Positions 61,763 through 64,000 of a stretch of DNA of 64,000 nucleotides are shown here, piece after piece. A program made the position numbers and the translations under genes. The DNA is from Rotaria macrura (Eukaryota > Rotifera > Eurotatoria > Philodinida > Philodinidae). The stretch is from the NCBI GenBank assembly GCA_900239685.1, contig OENT01000865.1:1-64000 (forward strand), given 5' to 3'. Position 1 is the first letter of the stretch; each line of letters starts with the position of its first letter. The notes under the pieces were generated by a model. It did not search any database. It was not told where the DNA came from and saw only the letters and a list, made by a program, of their open reading frames with translations.

Positions 61763-62472
61763 AGTCGTCAGTTGTTGTTTAACATAATGTTACTGAGATG
61801 AAGATGACGCTTTGGTTCAAACATACTCCGACAGATATTGAAGTCTGGAATGCAACCTGTTACAAAACGATCGAGGTCCGAAATTGCTGAAAAACGAATC
61901 ACAGTATTATATAATCGGTGTAACAATAACAAAATTACACCGCAAGATTGATTACCTGGACTTTCGTTTTTTGTTGCGAATGAAAAATAAAATGAAATTT
62001 AATTCATTATAATAAACCAAAATATATTTTAAACATTATCATCTAGTATTATTTTAATTTTAGTGAAAGGACATTTTCATAATGGAGGACATTTTTTTGA
62101 AGAGCTAAATCAGAAAGTACCATGTCCCAAGGACATTTTTCCCAAGAACATTTTGTCTAAAAGACTTTTCCGATAGGATCAAATCTCAAGAACATTTTGA
62201 AAAGGACATTCAAGACTGTTAACATATAAAAGCATAGGTATACGGTTATATTTATAAGGATATAGCTATAAGGTTATAGTTGTTAAGAGTACAGTTGTTA
62301 AGGGTACAGTTATAAGGATATTGATATAAGGTTATAGGCTTAGCTTATAGGAAGAAAAATGAAAGTACTAAACGCCTTTCTATGTTTTTAGAATATTTGT
62401 CGCAGTTATGGAGTGTGAGAGACAAACTGTCGTGGATAACCGTTGCACAAGCGCTCAAAAATTTGCAATTTT

Positions 62473-62660
62473 TTAGGATGGCAATCGGCGCTCACGATTG
62501 AGTGTCACTAATGCTTGGAAATAATGAGTGCATAAACGATCGATATTTTATACCGATTGAAAATCCGAAATTTTAACCAGCCGATAAAATCTAACGTTTG
62601 CATGTTGTGCATTTGTAACCGTTACTGGCACTCAATCTGGGACGCCGATTGACATCCTAA
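62473..62660. mobile_element. MITE, about 188 bp, ends TTAGGATG
   Basis: The left arm TTAGGATGGCAATCGGCG then GATTGAGTGTCACTAA pairs with the right arm inverted TTAGGATGTCAATCGGCG then GATTGAGTGCCAGTAA. The spacer has further GATCGATATTTTATACCGA-type symmetry. Related sequence recurs at the right window edge. Confidence 0.7.
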
Positions 62661-63374
62661 CACGTCCGTAAAGTTTTCAGCGTTTACAGGCGTTTTTGAA
62701 ATTTTTTCTCTCCTTTAGAGGCTAGTTAATCGCTTTCACATGCTAAGGAATGTAATTGACCATGATGCCACGATTAAACAGCGATAAACAGCAATGAAGG
62801 ACAAAATGAGAATGTTTTGAAAAACCCAACTCATGAAATTTTGAGATAGCATCTTATGTGAATTCCGGTGGTTGTGGATCTATCTACCTTTCTCTGGGTC
62901 TTTCTGGTGCTCTCTGTTCCTATCTCTCTGTCTATCTCTCTGTCTGTATACATACATATATATTTACCTGCATCCTAACCTATCTACCGATATGAATCTA
63001 ACTACGTATATTTTAGTGAACGGTATCTGAGTGATATTATCCCAACCATTTATTCTATGCCCTATTTATATAGTTTAATAGTTACCGAAGGTAAAAGCAT
63101 TTGACTTAGTAATTTTTGCCTTCACCTATTTCACTTTCATCCGAACATGAAAAATATTTACTCGCTCCTTTATCTACCAACGAACACATTCCTAGAAGAA
63201 AAGAACAGTTTTTTTCTTATGGCGTCTCGATTTTTTTCGTTTGTTTTTATTTTTGTTTTTCTTTACAAGCAGTGTTGTTTGGAAAATTAAAAGCAAACAC
63301 TATATTCTGAATATTTGACAATTGTGCTACAGCATTTATGGTAAGTCTTTTCTCGACTGGGTATACATACAAGT
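62661..63374. other. Intergenic region before the B-box-like gene
   Basis: A CT-rich simple repeat lies at 62,885-62,945 (TCTCTCTGTCTATCTCTCTG type). A 64-codon open frame at 63,116-63,310 has no recognised content. Probably contains the promoter of the B-box-like gene. Confidence 0.4.
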
Positions 63375-63847
63375 ATGTCAGAACCATCAACTCCTTCAGG
63401 AGAACTCTGCTCCTTTTGTAAAACTGAACCAGCCACTTTAAAATGCAAATGCGGTGATCAATTCGACTTTCAATGCATTATTGTCCATATCGAACAAATG
63501 AGTTTGGAATTCGAGTTAGTTTATAATGATGCTGGAGAACGTTTACTTCAAGTTGAACAAGTAGTAGAAGACAATAATTGTACAAAATCCAGAGAAATTA
63601 TAGAAAATTGGGTTAGTATATATTTTGAAAAACCATACAGCATTCATTTCATCAGCATAAATCATTAAGATTTGAGTTCAAACTTTTAAGCTAATATATA
63701 TATATATATATATATGCTTAGGAAGTTTATAAGTCAATAAATTGTAAGGTTGTTTTTTACGGAAGAAAAATAATTATATCCATGTACGACTGCAGTCGAA
63801 CATGTGTTCTTGATTTCAAGGAATATGTTCAACGAAAATACCTATGA
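63375..63847 (+). CDS. Short B-box-like zinc-finger protein (possibly truncated)
   Basis: Exon 1 (63375..63611) starts MSEPSTPSGELCSFCKTEPA and continues LKCKCGDQFDFQCIIVHIEQ, giving C-x2-C...C-x-C...C-x3-H spacing like a B-box-type zinc-binding motif, followed by a helical stretch ending KSREIIENW. A donor GTTAGT follows TGG. An acceptor after an (AT)n run ends at 63,721 and opens a 41-codon exon (63722..63847) beginning EVYKSIN. From memory, small proteins of this design continue W-E-x-x-SI-x-KI into a long coiled coil; here the frame stops early, so the gene may be truncated or decayed. The role is unknown; such proteins are often binding/scaffold proteins. The start codon is the first of the frame; upstream is TATTTATG-type AT-rich sequence. 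Confidence 0.5.
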
Positions 63848-63940
63848 AAGAAAAAGAAGCACCGTTCATCATAAATATAATTTACTTCGAGAGATTGCTA
63901 CTCAGGCAGAGAAACATTTGGAAAAATACGTTTAAAAGCT

Positions 63941-64000
63941 CAATCGGGAACACCGATTATGAGTCACTAACACTCATTAACAAAACGGATGAAACGCGTT
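63941..64000. mobile_element. Partial copy of the TTAGGATG MITE family at the window edge
   Basis: AATCGG, CCGATTATGAGT, CACTAACACTCATTAAC and AACGGATG follow the order of words in 62,485-62,550 (AATCGG, CGATTGAGTGTCACTAATG, AATGAGTGC, AACGATCG). The rest, if present, lies beyond the window. Confidence 0.4.

Larger units (their letters stand above)
60735..62335. repeat. Composite inverted-repeat region with TGTCCTT arrays, containing nested MITEs
   Basis: The left side has a degenerate array of AATGTCCTTC units (60,793-60,995, including three near-identical 32-bp copies alternating AGGATAA and GTGAAAAA). The right side (62,066-62,210) has the complementary AAGGACATTT units. Outside both lie inverted arrays of TATAAGGATA-like words (60,745-60,785 and 62,225-62,335). 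The symmetry suggests one large foldback structure. Two smaller MITEs sit in the centre. Confidence 0.55.

Noticed and set aside
1..64000. Search for tRNA, rRNA, spliced-leader RNA, CRISPR arrays, telomeric repeats and bacterial-type operons
   Set aside because: No tRNA-like B-box arm with a matching A-box, no regular spacer-repeat array, no known rotifer spliced-leader sequence and no telomere repeats were seen by eye.

Overview
The window is AT-rich eukaryotic DNA. Its genes are split by GT-AG introns that are mostly 50-85 nt, spaced by long intergenic stretches and peppered with short non-autonomous TIR/foldback elements. The gene families are metazoan: long-chain acyl-CoA synthetases, a C/EBP-like bZIP factor, a TMEM179-like membrane protein, a peptide-receptor-like GPCR, a mitochondrial Trm10/RNase P subunit 1 homologue and a short B-box-like protein. 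Tiny introns, a tandem paralogue array and this gene set best fit a small invertebrate; a bdelloid rotifer is my first guess (inference, not proven).

Layout. 1-21,712: three acyl-CoA synthetase paralogues in tandem on the minus strand. The first is cut by the left edge (exon 1 plus the start of exon 2); the other two are complete five-exon genes of about 680 and 677 aa. Copies 1 and 2 also share several kb of diverged upstream sequence, so the repeat unit is about 10.5-10.8 kb. A 915-bp TA-flanked TIR element and a hAT-type MITE made of hairpins lie between the copies. 21,713-33,351: gene-poor, with two foldback elements (23.8-24.1 and 24.4-25.0 kb). 33,352-34,320: intronless C/EBP-like bZIP gene (minus). 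35,764-37,884: four-exon TMEM179-like gene (plus). 40,798-43,319: three-exon rhodopsin-class GPCR (plus), whose reading frame stays open for 79 codons past its stop. 44,354-52,241: a six-exon TRMT10C-like gene (minus), whose two halves are separated by a 5.4-kb intron holding a mariner-type MITE and LINE-like debris. 52,242-64,000: repeat-rich. It holds a foldback element with apparently identical 165-bp arms around a captured-looking exon, several further MITEs, a possible small gene with a triplicated intron/exon boundary at 60.1-60.6 kb, and a short B-box-like gene at the right edge.

How the genes relate. I see no operon or pathway cluster. The acyl-CoA synthetase array is a local amplification of one lipid-activation enzyme. 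The remaining genes (transcription factor, membrane protein, receptor, mitochondrial tRNA-processing subunit) look like unrelated neighbours. The GPCR and TRMT10C-like genes are convergent. No rRNA, tRNA, CRISPR array or autonomous transposase gene was recognised. The strongest unusual items are the perfect inverted-repeat element at 54.9-55.6 kb, the hairpin-array hAT MITE at 16.6-17.0 kb with a perfect 8-bp target duplication, the tandem splice-acceptor duplication at 60.3-60.5 kb and the 5.4-kb TRMT10C intron.
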